In this document: piece after piece, positions 54,991-56,737 of the stretch | Layout: each line of letters opens with the position of its first letter | Numbering within the stretch: position 1 is the first letter of the stretch | Source of the DNA: Spirochaetes bacterium GWB1_60_80 | GTDB taxonomy: Bacteria; Spirochaetota; Spirochaetia; Treponematales; UBA12059 | NCBI GenBank assembly: GCA_001829185.1 | Contig: MIAR01000006.1 | Location: 1-56,737, forward strand | DNA: 56,737 nucleotides | Direction: 5' to 3' | Notes under the pieces: generated by a model | What the model was told of the DNA's origin: nothing | Databases searched by the model: none | The model's input: the letters and a program-made list of their open reading frames with translations, nothing else | Made by a program: the position numbers and the translations under genes

Positions 54991-55227
54991 ATGAAGCATC
55001 TGTTTTGCGATGTCTGCAAGAGAGAAGTAGTCGACCCGATCCCGATGCGTACCTTCTACCATGTCAGGGAATTCGATCTGTGCGAAAATTGCCGCGATGA
55101 TTTAGAAGCGGCCACCAAATTTACGGTGCGTACTCGTCAGCCCTTCGATTTCGCCTGGTTCCAGAAGATGCAACTTGACTTGATCAAAATCGGTATCGCC
55201 AAGAATCGGATTCCGGTCGGTAAGTAA
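54991..55227 (+). CDS. Small conserved zinc-ribbon protein, hypothetical
   Basis: 78 residues from ATG 54991 (GAGGAG 7 nt upstream). CDVCK and CENC form a single four-cysteine zinc ribbon around a FYHVREFDL strand, and a basic tail follows. I recall similar proteins in Treponema-like genomes, which is part of the argument for a spirochaete. Function unknown. Confidence 0.8.
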   Translation: MKHLFCDVCKREVVDPIPMRTFYHVREFDLCENCRDDLEAATKFTVRTRQPFDFAWFQKMQLDLIKIGIAKNRIPVGK

Positions 55228-55422
55228 GCCCGATGGTATAGTAAGCGGCAGGTTAGGCGGAAGCCAGCCTGCCGCCCGTGTTTCCGGCGGCAGGCTGGGC
55301 TTGCAGCCTCCCGCAAAGCGTGCAGTTTTGGCGCATTTTTTGCTTTTGTTGACTGTCGTTGACAGAAAAAGCCGCCTTGTGCTATCCTGCCACCGAAAAA
55401 ATCGCACACGCAAGGAGTCAAG

Positions 55423-56157
55423 ATGTCTGGCCATAGTAAATGGGCGACGATCAAACACAAGAAGGGTGCTGCTGACGCCAAGCGCGGTCAGATGTTTACC
55501 AAGCTCATCAAGGAAATCTCGATTGCGGCGCGTATGGGCGGCGGCGATCCCGATTCCAACGCCCGCCTGCGCACCGCGATGCTAAAGGCGCGGGCTGCCA
55601 ACATGCCCAAGGACAACATCGAACGGGCCATCAAGAAGGGCACCGGCGAGCTCGGTGGAGCCACCTTTGAAGAACTGGTTTACGAAGCCTATGCTCCTGG
55701 CGGCGTCGCTATTCTTATAGAAGTTCTGACCGACAACAAGAACCGGGCGGCCGCTGAAGTCCGCAATATCCTCAACAAGGCCGGTGGTTCCTTGGCTACT
55801 GCCAACGCCGTGGTGCGCCTGTTTGAGCGTAAGGGCGTCATTTCCCTGGATGGCGAGAAATACAGTGAGGAAACTGTCATGGAACTGGCTCTGGAGGCCG
55901 GTGCTGACGATATCGCCAATGAGGACGGAGAGATCGTGGTCTATACCACGCCCGATGCCTTCGAAACCGTGCTCAATGCCATCAACGCCAAGGATATGGC
56001 TACTGACGGCGCCGAAATCTCCATGGTTCCGGCCACCTGGGTGGATGTCGATGCCGATACCGGCGCCAAGATCAGCCGCATGATCGACCGACTGGAAGAG
56101 AACGATGACGTCCAGAACGTGTATCACAACGCTAACCTGCCGGAAACCGACGAATAG
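55423..56157 (+). CDS. yebC: YebC/PmpR-family protein
   Basis: 244 residues, standard length. The family signature MSGHSKWATIKHKKGAADAKRGQ is at the start and FEELVYEAYAPGGVAILIE in the middle. Members act as transcription regulators or, as recently shown for YebC proteins, relieve ribosome stalling on proline stretches. AAGGAG lies 5 nt before the ATG. The gene lies 6 bp before ruvC, a common arrangement. Confidence 0.96.
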   Translation: MSGHSKWATIKHKKGAADAKRGQMFTKLIKEISIAARMGGGDPDSNARLRTAMLKARAANMPKDNIERAIKKGTGELGGATFEELVYEAYAPGGVAILIEVLTDNKNRAAAEVRNILNKAGGSLATANAVVRLFERKGVISLDGEKYSEETVMELALEAGADDIANEDGEIVVYTTPDAFETVLNAINAKDMATDGAEISMVPATWVDVDADTGAKISRMIDRLEENDDVQNVYHNANLPETDE

Positions 56158-56163
56158 AATCGC

Positions 56164-56679
56164 ATGAAAACGCAACGGATTCAGGTCCTGGGCATCGATC
56201 CAGGACTTGCGTCTCTGGGGTGGGGCGTCGTCGAGATGGACGGCGCCCGACTTGTTTATAAAGCCCATGGCAGTATCCATACCAAACCCAGTCAGCCGAT
56301 CGGCGAGCGCCTAGCCTGGCTGCGCGACCAGCTGCTGGCCGTAATTAACGACTGGCAGCCGTTCGAGGTGGCCATGGAAGGGCTTTTCTTTTCACGCAAT
56401 GTTTCCAGCGCTCTGCAGGTGGCCGAGGTTCGCGGCATGCTCCGTATGGCCCTGCATGATCGTGGCTTGACCGTTGCCGAGTATCTACCCAATGCCGTCA
56501 AGCAGGCTGCGGCTGGGTCGGCCCGCGCCGGCAAGGGCGATGTCCAGAACTTCGTTAAGATCGTATTGGGACTGGCCGAAATACCGAAACCGGATCATGC
56601 GGCCGATGCTCTGGCCGTAGCCATCTGCCATGCTTTTCATCATAGCGGGCCGATCGCGGCGTTGTCAGCCCGACGCTGA
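56164..56679 (+). CDS. ruvC: Holliday junction resolvase RuvC
   Basis: 171 residues, full length. Catalytic acids are visible: Asp in LGIDPGL, Glu in AMEGLFFSRN (EQVFF is more usual, so two changed residues after the Glu) and the Asp pair in KPDHAADALAVAICH. It resolves Holliday junctions with RuvAB, whose genes are probably just outside the window. Confidence 0.95.
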   Translation: MKTQRIQVLGIDPGLASLGWGVVEMDGARLVYKAHGSIHTKPSQPIGERLAWLRDQLLAVINDWQPFEVAMEGLFFSRNVSSALQVAEVRGMLRMALHDRGLTVAEYLPNAVKQAAAGSARAGKGDVQNFVKIVLGLAEIPKPDHAADALAVAICHAFHHSGPIAALSARR

Positions 56680-56680
56680 G

Positions 56681-56717
56681 GCTCGACAGGCACCCGATAG
56701 GCTATCAGGTCGAGCCA
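56681..56717. repeat. Inverted repeat after ruvC
   Basis: GGCTCGAC and GTCGAGCC (about 56681-56688 and 56710-56717) enclose a second small hairpin (GATAG/CTATC) and a GACAGGCACCC motif. There is no T tract, so it is more likely a REP-like element than a terminator. Confidence 0.4.
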
Positions 56718-56737
56718 GGAAGGCGAGCGTACGGCGC

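Noticed and set aside
1-56737. tRNA and rRNA genes
   Set aside because: I saw no cloverleaf-like or rRNA-like sequence in the intergenic regions. A covariance-model search would settle it.

Overview
The window is a bacterial chromosome segment in two compositional parts. The right two thirds (about 24.3-56.7 kb) are GC-rich, dense with short intergenic gaps, and carry housekeeping genes plus lipoproteins with lipoboxes, which fits a Gram-negative, probably anaerobic bacterium. A Spirochaetota host is my best guess (small zinc-ribbon protein before yebC-ruvC, cNMP/GGDEF/DHH proteins, CASTOR/POLLUX-type channel, NeuB), but nothing here proves it. The left part is an AT-richer, probably horizontally acquired type I-C CRISPR-Cas locus.

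Layout. 1-86 is the end of an insertion sequence (start of a transposase on the minus strand, IS5-like) that interrupts cas3. It is followed by the C-terminal part of cas3, then cas5c, cas8c (with an internal start for the small subunit Cas11c) and cas7c. A terminator-like hairpin separates these from cas4-cas1-cas2. A 165-bp AT-rich leader precedes one enormous array: by hand count 255 repeats of 32 bp and 254 spacers (7307-24235), with almost no repeat variation and several re-acquired spacers. A PIN/Phd toxin-antitoxin pair abuts the trailer end of the array. 24.9-28.0 kb is accessory: a duplicated small-ORF module, a 58-codon secreted peptide gene, a RelE/AbrB-type toxin-antitoxin pair with a readable promoter and operator, 58-bp tandem repeats and a large bidirectional terminator.

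From 28.0 kb on the genes are: AAA+ ATPase, 2[4Fe-4S] ferredoxin, an alpha/alpha-toroid-like protein with an APH-like kinase, class I DAHP synthase with arginine deiminase, a CASTOR/POLLUX-type ion channel, an ATC-hydrolase-like protein, RlmJ, a YkgJ-type Cys-cluster protein, a PD40 lipoprotein, two overlapping cNMP-GGDEF proteins (one fused to DHH-DHHA1), an unknown Ala/Lys-rich protein, a small membrane protein, an M28 peptidase lipoprotein, a zinc-ribbon protein, MurI, RsgA, MutS2, a SPASM radical SAM protein with an aldo/keto reductase, NeuB, another zinc-ribbon protein, YebC and RuvC.

The unifying signal is a 129-bp, three-hairpin MITE with CAGG-N-TGTTGAAA termini. There are four full copies and one 48-bp piece, each flanked by a 4-bp YTAR target duplication, and the same terminus and target type mark the IS that breaks cas3. 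Two observations show directly that the MITE moves. Removing copy 34919-35047 plus one CTAG exactly restores the ion-channel reading frame, and an uninterrupted paralogous site for copy 26150-26278 exists at about 25011. One mobile family therefore appears to have disabled both the interference nuclease of a giant CRISPR locus and an ion channel.
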